Source: Thauera sedimentorum (GTDB lineage: Bacteria; Pseudomonadota; Gammaproteobacteria; Burkholderiales; Rhodocyclaceae). From it: 64,000 nt of DNA. The stretch lies in the NCBI RefSeq assembly GCF_014489115.1, contig NZ_JACTAH010000001.1, positions 868,001 through 932,000 of the forward strand, in the 5' to 3' direction. Position numbers and translations under genes: made by a program. Below the pieces are notes generated by a model that saw only the letters and a program-made list of their open reading frames with translations, did not search any database and had not been told where the DNA came from. Positions 1-8,859 of this stretch are shown in pieces. Each line of letters begins with the position of its first letter. Positions within the stretch are counted from its first letter, which is position 1.

Positions 1-447
1 GAGCTGGTGCTGCGCGTGCTCTCCGACCGCGGGCAGTGCCTGGTGGCCAGCCCGGCACTGCTCGCGCGCCAGGGCAGTCCTGCGCACCCCGCTGATCTGG
101 TCGCCTGGCCCAGCCTGTCGCTTGGTCCGCCGCAGGAAGAGCATGTGTGGACCCTGTTCGGCCCGAATGGAGAGGAGGCCACGCTGCGGCATCAGCCGCG
201 CTACATTACCAGCGACATGGTGGCGCTGCGCGCGGCGGCGTGTGCCGGTGTGGGCGTGGTGCAACTGCCGCGCCTGATGGTGGGCGAGGACGTCGAGGCC
301 GGGCGGCTCGTCCATGTGCTGCCCGAGTGGGCGCCGCGCCGCGAGATCATCCATGCGGTCTATCCCTCGCGCCGCTGCCTGCTGCCCGCGGTGCGCGCGC
401 TGGTCGACCATCTGGTCGCGCGCTTCCAGGCGCTGGACGAGGAGTGA
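1..447 (+). CDS. LysR-family transcriptional regulator, C-terminal part (5' end outside window)
   Basis: The reading frame is open from the first base, so the gene starts upstream of the window and about 148 C-terminal residues are visible. They match the second half of a LysR effector-binding domain. This includes a stretch around residues 70-95 ending in GVGVVQLPRLMV, which corresponds to the usual 'G.GIa.lP..l' segment, and a tail of the form VYPSRR...PAVRALVDHLV that closes most CrgA-type LysR proteins. The DNA-binding helix-turn-helix is not in the window, so the target genes cannot be inferred. The family call is firm and the specific role is unknown. Confidence 0.85.
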   Translation, partial: ELVLRVLSDRGQCLVASPALLARQGSPAHPADLVAWPSLSLGPPQEEHVWTLFGPNGEEATLRHQPRYITSDMVALRAAACAGVGVVQLPRLMVGEDVEAGRLVHVLPEWAPRREIIHAVYPSRRCLLPAVRALVDHLVARFQALDEE

Positions 448-505
448 GGGGGGCTCTGCCGCCAATCGCAAGGGCCGGGCGGCGCACGTGTGGCGCGCGC
501 TTCCT

Positions 506-578
506 GTAGGAGCGGCCTTGGCCGCGATTGCGGCGTCGTTCCCGCACAAGGCCGTATCGCGGCCAAGGCCGCTCCTAC
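506..578. repeat. REPIN-like element: two inverted 23-base REP arms
   Basis: Arms lie at 506-528 and 556-578, are perfect inverted copies and are separated by 27 bases. Each arm carries its own palindromic core GCGGCCTTGGCCGC, flanked by GTAGGA on one side and AT on the other. The element lies between the LysR fragment and the PAS gene. The same arms recur at six more places in the window. Confidence 0.85.
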
Positions 579-699
579 GGGTGGTGGCACGATTTGCGCA
601 TTGAGCGCTGCTCTACACTAGATTGAAGTGACAGGCGGGCGAAGCGGTCGCGCGGTGACGCGGCCCGGGAACAACCCTTTTCTGCAAGGGAGACGCACC

Positions 700-1221
700 G
701 TGAAGGATCGACGCATACAGCCGAGCACCGTTGAGAAGCTCATGCGCGAGGACGATTTCATCGTCTCCAAGACCGACCTGAAAGGCCGCATCACCTACGG
801 CAATCGCATCTTCATGGAGTTTTCCGGCTATTCGGAACGCGAGCTGATCGGCACCCAGCACAACATCATCCGCCACCCGGACATGCCGCGCGCCGCGTTC
901 GCCCTGGTGTGGAGCGAGATCCAGGCCGGCCGGGAGTGCTTCGCCTACGTGAAGAACCTCGCCAAGGACGGCAGCTTCTACTGGGTGTTCGCCAACCTCA
1001 CGCCCGATTTCGATGCCGAAGGCAGGATCACCGGCTACTTCTCCGTGCGCCGCAAGCCGCGCCCCGCCGCGGTGGCGACCGCGGCGGGCCTGTACGCGGC
1101 GATGCTGAGCGCGGAACAGGCCGCCGGCCCGCGCGACGCCATCGCTGCCGGTACCCGTGTACTGACCGATCTGCTCCAGGACAAGGGGATGAGCTATGAA
1201 GAACTCGTTCTCGCCATCTGA
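700..1221 (+). CDS. Aer-like PAS-domain sensor protein (soluble)
   Basis: A 173-residue protein made of essentially one PAS domain. It matches the FAD-binding PAS domain of the aerotaxis receptor Aer: the [13 protein letters not shown] segment (about residues 52-64) and the [14 protein letters not shown] segment (about 83-96) are hallmarks of that subgroup. There is no membrane segment and no signalling hairpin. I chose the GTG at 700 because an AAGGGAG ribosome site precedes it by about 8 bases; an in-frame start at 628 would only add a low-complexity tail. The 3' end overlaps the following chemoreceptor gene by 26 bases, so the two are probably translated together. The likely role is redox or oxygen sensing feeding the adjacent receptor; this partnership is inferred. 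Confidence 0.85.
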   Translation: MKDRRIQPSTVEKLMREDDFIVSKTDLKGRITYGNRIFMEFSGYSERELIGTQHNIIRHPDMPRAAFALVWSEIQAGRECFAYVKNLAKDGSFYWVFANLTPDFDAEGRITGYFSVRRKPRPAAVATAAGLYAAMLSAEQAAGPRDAIAAGTRVLTDLLQDKGMSYEELVLAI

Positions 1222-2602
1222 GTTGTTGCTGCGGCTGCCGCAGGGGGTGCTGGTCGCCGCAGGGGTGATGGCCCTTGGCGCCCAGCTTCTGTTCATTGCC
1301 GGTGGCTATGCCGGCAGTCTGTTTGCGCCGCAGCTCGCGCTTGCGGGCTGTGCCGCGGCGCTGGCGGTGCTGCTCGTGGTCGCGGCGCTGCTCGGCCTGC
1401 GGCTGCGCAAGTCGATTGCCGACACCGCGCATGTCGAGGCGGAGATCCGCGGCCTCGCGGCCGGGCGCTTCTCGCGCCGCATCACCCACATCGACACGCT
1501 CTCGCCCGAGGTGCGCACCATCGCCTGGTCGCTCAATGACGCGCTCGACCAGCTGGAAACCTTCTTCCGCGAGGTCGGTACCTGCGTGCGGGCGGCGGGC
1601 AGCGGACGCTTCGTGCGCCGGCCGCAGCAGGCCGGCCTGCACGGCGAGATCGCGCGTGCCGCGGGCACGGTGAGCCGCGCGCTGGACGAGATGGCGAGCC
1701 AGCATGAGGCCATCGAGCGCAACAAGCTGTTCTCCGAGCTGTCCGGGCTGAATGCGAGCCATACCTTGTCCAACCTGTCGAGCAGCCGCGACAAGGTGGG
1801 GCGCATCGTGGGCGGCATGGAGCGCGTGAGCGAAGTCGTCCACGCGGCGAGCGGGGTGATGAGCGAAGGGCGCAGCCTGCTGCAGCAGGCGATGGACGAC
1901 CAGAGCGCCGCGATTGGCGCGGTCGACGCGGCCGAGCGCATGTCGCGCGAGCTGGAGGAGAAGAACCGCGAAGTGGCCGGCGCCATGGTGCGCATCCGCG
2001 AGGTGGCGGAAAAGACCAATCTGCTGGCACTCAACGCCGCCATCGAGGCGGCGCGCGCCGGGGAGGCCGGACGCGGCTTCGCGGTGGTGGCCGACGAGGT
2101 GCGCAAGCTCGCCGAGGTGTCGCGCAACGTGTCGGCCGAAGTGGATGAGACGCTGGCCTCGTTCGACGCACGCCTGTCCGCGCTGCTGAGCGAGATCCAC
2201 GGCGTGGCGCGTGTCAGCCACGCGTCGAACGCCTCGGTGGCCTCCTACCAGCAGCAGGTCGCCAGCGCCTTCGAGGCCGCGCAGCAGGCGGCGCGCGCGC
2301 TGGAAGAGGTGCTCCTCGAACTCTCCAGCCACGCCGCCAGCGTGGAGATGGTGGTCATGAAGCAGCGCGTGTATGCGGGGCAGAGCGCCGATGCGGCCCA
2401 GCCGGACCTGAACGGTTTTCCGCCCGAGCGTCGGCGGGCGATCGGCGCGGCCTGGCAGCGCTTCGACGAGGCGCTGGCCGCGGCGGCGGCCCTGCTGGCG
2501 AGCACCCGGGACACGATGTCCGACGGCGAGCGCAGGACCCTGGTCGAGAAGTTCCGCCAGGCCGAGGAAGCGAGCGACGCGATCGCCGCCATCCTCGGCT
2601 AG
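1196..2602 (+). CDS. Methyl-accepting chemotaxis protein without sensor domain
   Basis: A 468-residue membrane chemoreceptor. Two hydrophobic segments near the N-terminus (about residues 15-37 and 43-67) are separated by only a few residues, so there is no periplasmic ligand domain. The conserved signalling tip is clear around residues 280-315 ([19 protein letters not shown], then [16 protein letters not shown]) and should contact CheA and CheW. The ATG at 1196 lies inside the upstream PAS gene and has an AAGGGG site before it. Since Aer is normally one chain with PAS, membrane anchor and signalling domain, this pair looks like Aer split into two genes. The C-terminal region of about 130 residues beyond the hairpin is not a recognised domain. 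Confidence 0.85.
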   Translation: MKNSFSPSELLLRLPQGVLVAAGVMALGAQLLFIAGGYAGSLFAPQLALAGCAAALAVLLVVAALLGLRLRKSIADTAHVEAEIRGLAAGRFSRRITHIDTLSPEVRTIAWSLNDALDQLETFFREVGTCVRAAGSGRFVRRPQQAGLHGEIARAAGTVSRALDEMASQHEAIERNKLFSELSGLNASHTLSNLSSSRDKVGRIVGGMERVSEVVHAASGVMSEGRSLLQQAMDDQSAAIGAVDAAERMSRELEEKNREVAGAMVRIREVAEKTNLLALNAAIEAARAGEAGRGFAVVADEVRKLAEVSRNVSAEVDETLASFDARLSALLSEIHGVARVSHASNASVASYQQQVASAFEAAQQAARALEEVLLELSSHAASVEMVVMKQRVYAGQSADAAQPDLNGFPPERRRAIGAAWQRFDEALAAAAALLASTRDTMSDGERRTLVEKFRQAEEASDAIAAILG

Positions 2603-2622
2603 GGGATGTTGCCCGGTTTTCC

Positions 2623-2696
2623 GTAGGAGCAGCCTTGGCCGCGATTGCTTCCGATGCAAGGACGTGCGGTGAAATCGCGGCCAAGGCCGCTCCTAC
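2623..2696. repeat. REPIN-like element between convergent genes
   Basis: Inverted arms at 2623-2645 and 2674-2696, spacer 28 bases. The left arm differs from the one at 506 by one base (AGCAGCC instead of AGCGGCC). The element fills the space between the 3' ends of the MCP gene and valS, so its hairpins may also act as a transcription end for both. Confidence 0.85.
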
Positions 2697-2710
2697 GGGG
2701 CTGCGCCGGC

Positions 2711-5686
2711 TCAGCGCCCGGCGAGCTTGTCGAGCTGTGGCTTGAGCTGCGCCAGGGTGGCGCTGAAGCCGGCCAGGCGCTCGCGCTCCTGGGCCACCAC
2801 TGCGGCCGGTGCGCGCTCGACGAAGCTGGCGTTGCCGAGCTTGCCTTCGGCCTTGGCGATCTCGCCTTCCAGGCGGGCGATCTCCTTGGCGAGGCGCTCG
2901 CGCTCGGCGGCGACGTCGATCTCCACCTTGAGCATCAAACGGGTCTCATTGACCACCGCGACCGGCGCCAGGGCGTCGGCGGGGATGTCGGCGACCAGCT
3001 CGACTTCGGAGAGCTTCGCAAGGCCGGCGAGATAGGGCACGAAGGCCTGCAGGGAAGCGGCATTCCCGGCGGCCAGCAGCGGCAGGCGCTGGGCCGGGGA
3101 GATGTTCATTTCGCCGCGCAGGTTGCGGCAGGCGTGCACCAGGTGCTTGAGTTCGACGACCTGCGCTTCGGCAGCCTCGTCGATGCGTGCGGCGTCGGCC
3201 TGCGGGTAGCGCGCCAGCATCAGGCTGTCGGCCTCCTTGCGTCCGGCGAGCGGGGCGACGGTCTGCCACAGCTCCTCGGTGATGAAGGGGATCAGCGGAT
3301 GCGCCAGGCGCAGCACGGTCTCCAGCACGCGCAGCAGGGTGCGGCGGGTGGCGCGCTGCTGGGCCGGGCTGCCGGTCTGGATCTGGATCTTGGCCATCTC
3401 CAGGTACCAGTCGCAGTACTCGTCCCAGACGAACTCGTACACCGTCTTGGCGGCCAGGTCGAAGCGATAGGCCTCGAACTGCTCGGCCACTTCCGTCTCG
3501 GTGCGCTGCAGGCGGGAGACCACCCAGCGGTCGGCGAAGCTGAATTCCAGATCGCCGTCGGCCGCGTCGATGCCGCAGTCCTGGCCTTCGCAGTTCATCA
3601 GCACGAAGCGGGTGGCGTTCCACAGCTTGTTGCAGAAGTTGCGGTAGCCTTCGCAGCGCGCCAGGTCGAACTTGATGTCGCGCCCCGGGCTGGCGAGCGA
3701 GGCGAAGGTGAAGCGCAGCGCGTCGGTGCCGAAGGCGGGGATGCCTTCCGGGAATTCCTTGCGGGTCTTCTTCTCGATGCTCTGCGCCTGCTTGGGGTTC
3801 ATCAGCCCGAAGGTGCGTTTCTGCACCAGCTCGTCGAGCGAGATGCCGTCGATCAGGTCGATGGGGTCGAGCACGTTGCCCTTGGACTTGCTCATCTTCT
3901 GGCCCTCCGCGTCGCGGATCAGGCCGTGCACATAGACGTGCTTGAAGGGGATCTTGCCGGTGATGTGCTTGGTCATCATCACCATGCGCGCCACCCAGAA
4001 GAAGATGATGTCGAAGCCGGTGACCAGCACGGTGGAGGGCAGGTAGAGGTCGAGGGCGTCATTGCTCTTGGCCGGCCACTCGGGCGTCCAGTCCAGGGTG
4101 GAGAAGGGCCACAGCGCGGAGGAGTACCAGGTGTCGAGCACGTCGTCTTCCTGGCGCAGGCGGCCTTCCTCGTGACGGGCATGCAGCACCGCGAGGCGCT
4201 GGGCGAGTTCCGGGTACTGCTCGGCGGTCTGGCCCTGGCTCTGGCGTGCGGCGACTTCGGCTTGCAGCTTGCCGATCTCGGCTTCGAGATCGGCCTTCCA
4301 GGCGTGGATGGCCTCTTCCTCGTTGGCGGCGACGTAGATGCGGCCTTCCTCGTCGTACCAGGCCGGAATGCGGTGGCCCCACCACAGTTGGCGCGAGATG
4401 CACCAGTCCTGGATGTTGTTCAGCCACTGGTTGTAGGTGTTGATCCAGTTCTCGGGGTAGAACTTGATCTCGCCGGAGGCGACGCATTCGAGCGCCTTTT
4501 CGGTGATGCTCTTGCCGTCCGCGCCCGGCTTGCTCATGGCGACGAACCACTGGTCGGTGAGCATGGGCTCGATGACCACGTTGGTGCGGTCGCCGCGCGG
4601 CACCTGCAGCTTGTGGGCCTTGATCTCCAGCATCAGGCCGAGCGCTTCCAGTTCGGCGACCGTCTTGTCGCGCGCCGGTACGCGATCCAGCCCGGCGATG
4701 CCGGCCGGCATGGCGACGCGGCCCTTGGCCTGGCCCTGGGTGTCGAACACTTCGGCTTCCACCGGCACCGCGCCTTCGAGGGTGAGCACGACGATCATGT
4801 CGAGCTTGTGGCGCTGGCCGACCGCGTAGTCGTTGAAGTCGTGCGCCGGGGTGACCTTGACGCAGCCGGTGCCGAATTCGCGGTCCACGTAGTCGTCGGC
4901 GATGATCGGGATGTGGCGGCCGGTGAGCGGCAGTGCCACGGTCTTGCCGATCAGGTGGGCGTAGCGTTCGTCTTCCGGGTGCACCATCACCGCGACGTCG
5001 CCCAGCAGGGTCTCGGGCCGGGTGGTGGCCACGGTGAGGCCTTTCAGCTCGCCGATCGGGCCTTCCGAGAAGGGGTAGAGGATGTGGTAGAGCTTGCCGT
5101 CCTCTTCCTCGGACACCACTTCCAGGTCGGACACTGCGGTGCCGAGCTTGGGGTCCCAGTTCACCAGGCGCTTGCCGCGGTAGATCAGGCCTTCGTTGTA
5201 GAGGCGCACGAAGGTCTCGGTGACCGTCTTCGACAGGCCTTCGTCCATGGTGAAGCGCTCGCGCTTCCAGTCCGGGCTGGTGCCCAGGCGGCGCATCTGG
5301 CGGGTGATGGTGCCGCCGGAGTATTCCTTCCACTCCCACACCTTCTCGAGGAACTTCTCGCGCCCGAGGTCGTGGCGGGAGACGCCCTGGGCGTCGAGCT
5401 GGCGCTCGACGACGATCTGCGTGGCGATGCCGGCGTGGTCGGTGCCCGGCTGCCACAGGGTGTTGTCGCCCCGCATGCGGTGGTAGCGGGTGAGCGCGTC
5501 CATGATGGTCTGGTTGAAGCCGTGCCCCATGTGCAGCGTGCCGGTGACGTTGGGCGGCGGCAGCAGGATGCAGAAGGCGTTGGGGTTCGACGTGTCGAGT
5601 CCGGCGTCGAAATAGCCGCGGGATTCCCATTCCGGGTACCAGCGACGTTCGATGTCGGCGGGCTCGAAGCTCTTGGCCAGTTCCAT
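2711..5686 (-). CDS. valS: Valyl-tRNA synthetase
   Basis: A 991-residue class I aminoacyl-tRNA synthetase that charges tRNA-Val with valine. The ATP-binding HIGH-type motif is HMGH at residues 52-55, inside [15 protein letters not shown], and the KMSKS loop sits near residue 595. Between them lies the large editing insertion that removes mischarged threonine. The last about 70 residues are rich in charged heptads ([17 protein letters not shown]), the coiled-coil tRNA-binding arm typical of ValRS. Length is slightly above the E. coli enzyme. The ATG at 5686 starts directly before the conserved N-terminus. REP-like elements flank the gene on both sides. Confidence 0.98.
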   Translation of the reverse strand: MELAKSFEPADIERRWYPEWESRGYFDAGLDTSNPNAFCILLPPPNVTGTLHMGHGFNQTIMDALTRYHRMRGDNTLWQPGTDHAGIATQIVVERQLDAQGVSRHDLGREKFLEKVWEWKEYSGGTITRQMRRLGTSPDWKRERFTMDEGLSKTVTETFVRLYNEGLIYRGKRLVNWDPKLGTAVSDLEVVSEEEDGKLYHILYPFSEGPIGELKGLTVATTRPETLLGDVAVMVHPEDERYAHLIGKTVALPLTGRHIPIIADDYVDREFGTGCVKVTPAHDFNDYAVGQRHKLDMIVVLTLEGAVPVEAEVFDTQGQAKGRVAMPAGIAGLDRVPARDKTVAELEALGLMLEIKAHKLQVPRGDRTNVVIEPMLTDQWFVAMSKPGADGKSITEKALECVASGEIKFYPENWINTYNQWLNNIQDWCISRQLWWGHRIPAWYDEEGRIYVAANEEEAIHAWKADLEAEIGKLQAEVAARQSQGQTAEQYPELAQRLAVLHARHEEGRLRQEDDVLDTWYSSALWPFSTLDWTPEWPAKSNDALDLYLPSTVLVTGFDIIFFWVARMVMMTKHITGKIPFKHVYVHGLIRDAEGQKMSKSKGNVLDPIDLIDGISLDELVQKRTFGLMNPKQAQSIEKKTRKEFPEGIPAFGTDALRFTFASLASPGRDIKFDLARCEGYRNFCNKLWNATRFVLMNCEGQDCGIDAADGDLEFSFADRWVVSRLQRTETEVAEQFEAYRFDLAAKTVYEFVWDEYCDWYLEMAKIQIQTGSPAQQRATRRTLLRVLETVLRLAHPLIPFITEELWQTVAPLAGRKEADSLMLARYPQADAARIDEAAEAQVVELKHLVHACRNLRGEMNISPAQRLPLLAAGNAASLQAFVPYLAGLAKLSEVELVADIPADALAPVAVVNETRLMLKVEIDVAAERERLAKEIARLEGEIAKAEGKLGNASFVERAPAAVVAQERERLAGFSATLAQLKPQLDKLAGR

Positions 5687-5766
5687 GGTGTTCTACGCGC
5701 GTGAAGGCAAAGCGCGGATTATAGCGGATGGGGCCGGCCGCCCCGGCGCGTCTCGATCCGGCCACT

Positions 5767-5837
5767 GTGGGAGCGGCCTTGGCCGCGATGCGGTGGTGGC
5801 AAGAATGTGGTCGCGATCGCGGCCAAGGTCGCTCTAC
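5767..5837. repeat. REPIN-like element, right arm decaying
   Basis: Inverted arms at 5767-5789 and 5816-5837 with a 26-base spacer. The left arm begins GTGGGAG instead of GTAGGAG. The right arm has GGCCAAGGTCGCTCTAC, one substitution and one base deletion from the family form. It lies between valS (upstream side) and the 3' end of the LysR gene. Confidence 0.8.
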
Positions 5838-6766
5838 AGGGTCTCGGCGGACTCGCCCCAGTCGCACTCGGTCCAGGCCGGGTCGGCGAAATGCGCCTGC
5901 AGGAAGCCGATCCAGGCCTGCACCTTGGCCGGCACCAGGCGCGGCGAGGGATACACCGCATGCATCGGCTGGGCGGGCAGGTGATGGCCCGGCAGCAGGG
6001 GCACCAGGTCGCCGCGTTCGATCGCCGGCCGTGCCAGGTACACCGGCAGGATGGCAACGCCGAGCCCGGCGCAGACTGCCTGCAGCACGCAGGCGACGTC
6101 GTTGGTGCGCACCGGCCCGCCGACCGCGACCGAGCACGATCCCTGGTCCGCGTGCTGGAAGTGCCAGCGCTGGTCGCCTTGCACGCTGCTGTAGACGATG
6201 CAGTCGTGCATGGCGAGCTCGGCGGGTGCCGAGGGCGTGCCGTGACGGGCGAGGTAGGCGGGGCTGGCGGCGGTCAACCACGGGTTCAGGCCCAGGAAAC
6301 GGCTGCCGAGGGCGGAATCGGCGAGCTGGCCCATGCGCAGCGCGACGTCGATGCCGTGTTCGACCAGGTTCACCATGTGGTCGTCGAGCTGGAAGTCGAA
6401 ATGCACCCCGGGGTGCTTCAGCATGAAGGCTTGCGCCATCGGCATGATGACATTGCGCCCTATGCCGGCGGGGCAGGCGATGCGCAGCGTGCCGCGCATG
6501 TCGTCGCCCAGCGCGGTGACCAGCCTGTCCGCCGCTTCGAGTTCGCGTTCGATCAGCTTGCAGCGTTCGAAGTACACCGCGCCGGCTTCGGTGAGATGCA
6601 TGCCGCGGGTGTTGCGGTTGAGCAGGCGCACGCCGAGACGGGCTTCCAGCGCGGCGATGTGCTTGGTGACGGTGGGTTGCGACAGGCGCATGTCGTGCGC
6701 GGTGCGCGAGAAGCTGCCGCTTTCGACCAGGCGGATGAAGAGCTGCATGTCGGTCAGGCGATCCAC
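5834..6766 (-). CDS. LysR-family transcriptional regulator (CrgA-like), likely regulator of the TRAP transporter
   Basis: A 310-residue LysR protein. The N-terminal winged helix-turn-helix spans about residues 1-60 (LFIRLVESGSFSRTA, then LSQPTVTKHIAALEARLGVRLLNR). The effector-binding domain follows and ends with the HAVYPS...VPAKVQAWIGFL tail of the CrgA-like group. The start is a GTG at 6766 preceded by GGGGAGA. The gene is transcribed away from the TRAP transporter at 7056, with 289 bases between, the classic arrangement for a LysR protein controlling the divergent operon. The effector is probably the transported organic acid, but nothing in the sequence names it. The 3' end touches a REP arm. 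Confidence 0.9.
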   Translation of the reverse strand: MDRLTDMQLFIRLVESGSFSRTAHDMRLSQPTVTKHIAALEARLGVRLLNRNTRGMHLTEAGAVYFERCKLIERELEAADRLVTALGDDMRGTLRIACPAGIGRNVIMPMAQAFMLKHPGVHFDFQLDDHMVNLVEHGIDVALRMGQLADSALGSRFLGLNPWLTAASPAYLARHGTPSAPAELAMHDCIVYSSVQGDQRWHFQHADQGSCSVAVGGPVRTNDVACVLQAVCAGLGVAILPVYLARPAIERGDLVPLLPGHHLPAQPMHAVYPSPRLVPAKVQAWIGFLQAHFADPAWTECDWGESAETL

Positions 6767-6964
6767 GGGCGCGTCTCCCCTGCAGGGCTGCGATTCATTC
6801 TAGACGGGAATAAGAGATATGCCCGTTGCCGTGTTTTTCCCGGTCGTGAAACAGCGCAAGATTCGGGAACGTCGCGCCTGCGCACCCGGGGACGGCTGTG
6901 AATCCGGCCTGGCCGGATGCCGGACGAGTGGGGCGGGCGTGTCGGGCATGAGGAGGAGACAAAC

Positions 6965-6980
6965 GCAATCTGACCATTGC
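6965..6980. promoter_or_regulatory. Inverted repeat, possible LysR operator
   Basis: A GCAAT/ATTGC inverted repeat with a 6-base spacer lies in the 289-base divergent region between the LysR gene and the TRAP operon, about 75 bases before dctP. No convincing sigma-70 promoter was found next to it, so its role as an operator is only a suggestion from position and symmetry. Confidence 0.3.
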
Positions 6981-7055
6981 TGGCGGACGTCTGCCGCGCA
7001 ACAAGCCGGCGTCATGGGCTCTCGACCGCCATACAAGAACAGGGAAGGAGGCAAG

Positions 7056-8150
7056 ATGACCACGACAATCACCCGGCGTGAACTGCTCAAGTCCGCCGCC
7101 GCCGGCGCGCTGGTGTCGGCGCCGTTCATCGGCAACGCCCAGGCGCAGGCCGGTACCGTGTGGAAGGTGCAATCCACCTGGGACGCGGGCACCACCGGCT
7201 ACCAGTTGTTCGAGGAGTGGTGCAACGGTTTCAAGGAGAAATCCGGTGGCGAGCTGACCATCCAGCCGTTTCCCGCCAAGGCGGTGGCGGCCGACAACAA
7301 CTCGCTGTTCGATTCGGTGCGCAGCGGCGTGCTGCAGGGCATGAATCCCTTCACCCTTTACTGGGCGGGCAAGATCCCGGCCACCGTGTTCCTGTCTTCC
7401 TACCCGATGGGGCCCGACCAGCCGGCGCAGTGGGACACCATGTTCTACGGCCTGGGCATGCTGGAGATGGCACGCGAAATCTACGCCAAGCAGGGCCTGT
7501 TCTTCGTCGGGCCGATCCACCACGACGCCAACATCATCCACTCCAAGGTGCCGATCCGTTCGGTCGATGATCTCAAGGGCAAGAAGCTGCGCGTACCCGG
7601 CGGCATGGTCTCGGAGGTCTTCCAGCAGTTCGGCTGCTCGACGGTGTCGCTGCCCGGATCGGACATCTTCCCGGCGCTGGAGAAGGGCACCATCGACGCC
7701 GCTGACTACGTGGGGCCGGCGGTGAACTACGACCTCGGCTTCCACCAGGTGACCAAGTACATCCTGTTCGGTCCGCCGGGCACGATGAGCGTGTACCAGC
7801 CGGTGGACCTGATGGACCTCACCATCAACATGGGGGCCTGGCGGCGGCTCAACAAGAAGATGCAGGAGCTGGTCGAGGACCAGGTCAAGTCCTACTCGCT
7901 GCGGCACTTCGTGGCCATCCAGAAGGCCAACATGGTGGCGATGGACAAGTTCATCGCCGCGGGCAGCGAGGTGTCGCGCATGGGGCCGTCGGACATCGAG
8001 AAGTTCCGCAAGGCGGCGATCCCGATCTGGTTCAAGTGGGCCAAGAAGGACGCGGACGCCGCGCGGGTGTTCAAGCTCCATCTCGACTACATGAAGAACG
8101 AGATCCTGGGCTATGTGAGCGCCGAGGATCTCCAGGGCCAGAGTCTGTAG
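7056..8150 (+). CDS. TRAP transporter substrate-binding protein, DctP family
   Basis: A 364-residue periplasmic binding protein of a TRAP (sodium-gradient driven) uptake system. The N-terminus has a twin-arginine signal: ITRRELLK followed by a hydrophobic stretch and an AQAQA cleavage region (about residues 5-31), so it is probably exported folded by Tat. The mature part shows the DctP-family pattern, including DLKGKKLRVPGG (about residue 170) and ALEKGTIDAADYVGP (about 208), the segment that holds the ligand-binding arginine region in the 2-oxoacid-binding (TakP-like) branch. The ATG at 7056 has a perfect AAGGAGG site; upstream in-frame starts add only low-complexity sequence. Substrate is probably a carboxylic acid, inferred from the family only. 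Confidence 0.9.
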   Translation: MTTTITRRELLKSAAAGALVSAPFIGNAQAQAGTVWKVQSTWDAGTTGYQLFEEWCNGFKEKSGGELTIQPFPAKAVAADNNSLFDSVRSGVLQGMNPFTLYWAGKIPATVFLSSYPMGPDQPAQWDTMFYGLGMLEMAREIYAKQGLFFVGPIHHDANIIHSKVPIRSVDDLKGKKLRVPGGMVSEVFQQFGCSTVSLPGSDIFPALEKGTIDAADYVGPAVNYDLGFHQVTKYILFGPPGTMSVYQPVDLMDLTINMGAWRRLNKKMQELVEDQVKSYSLRHFVAIQKANMVAMDKFIAAGSEVSRMGPSDIEKFRKAAIPIWFKWAKKDADAARVFKLHLDYMKNEILGYVSAEDLQGQSL

Positions 8151-8219
8151 CCTGTCGCCAGCCTGCGCCGGGTGCGGCCGTGAAGGCGGCACCCGGCGGC
8201 CTTGCGTGGAGTGCCGCAC

Positions 8220-8858
8220 ATGGACGACCTCCAGGGGTTCGGATTCGTCATGCCCCACTGGGCATACTGGGGCTGGCTCGCGCTGATGCCGCCGGTCCTG
8301 ATGGCGCTGGCGAGCGCCAAGCGCATCCTGCCGCCGGTGCCTCATGCCGAAGGGGCCGGTCCCGTCGAGCGGCTGATCGACTGGATCAGCGACCGCTCCG
8401 GCATGTTCGTGGCGCTGTGGAGCGTCAACGCGGTGCTGGCCTACACCTTCGAGGTGGTGATGCGCTACGCCTTCAACATGCCGACCATCTGGGTTCACGA
8501 GAGCAGCTACCTGCTGTTCGGCATGCAGTACGTGCTGGCCGGCGCCTACGGCCTGCTGCATGGCGCGCACGTGCGGGTGGACGTGATCTACACCAAGCTT
8601 TCGCAGCGCGCCAAGGGCGCGGTCGACATCATCACCTCGGTGTTCTTCTTCGCCTTCGTGGTGGTCATGCTGGCAACGTCCTGGCGCTTCTTCGCCGACA
8701 GCTATGCGCAGCAGGAGCGCACGCTGGAGACCTGGCAGATCCAGTACTGGCCGCTGAAGGCGATGATGGTGCTGGGCGCGCTGCTGATCCTGCTGGCCGG
8801 CATCGGCAGGCTGATCAGGGACATCCGTGTATTCGAACGCGCCTGCAGGGAGGGCTGA
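8220..8858 (+). CDS. TRAP transporter small permease subunit, DctQ family
   Basis: A 212-residue membrane protein with four predicted helices in the DctQ region (about residues 55-200): a segment with WVHESSYLLFGMQYVLAGAYGLL and a downstream helix followed by LLAGIGRLI. An additional N-terminal hydrophobic segment (about residues 10-30) makes it longer than the usual DctQ of about 160-180 residues. I chose the ATG at 8220; TTG at 8202 and GTG at 8211 are in frame and possible. It lies 69 bases after the binding-protein gene and one base before the large permease, in the canonical P-Q-M order. Confidence 0.87.
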   Translation: MDDLQGFGFVMPHWAYWGWLALMPPVLMALASAKRILPPVPHAEGAGPVERLIDWISDRSGMFVALWSVNAVLAYTFEVVMRYAFNMPTIWVHESSYLLFGMQYVLAGAYGLLHGAHVRVDVIYTKLSQRAKGAVDIITSVFFFAFVVVMLATSWRFFADSYAQQERTLETWQIQYWPLKAMMVLGALLILLAGIGRLIRDIRVFERACREG

Positions 8859-8859
8859 C

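Noticed and set aside
2645..5704. A 1019-codon open frame on the plus strand
   Set aside because: It is the antisense of valS in very GC-rich DNA, where stop codons are scarce. Its product has no domain pattern, and valS on the other strand is certain.
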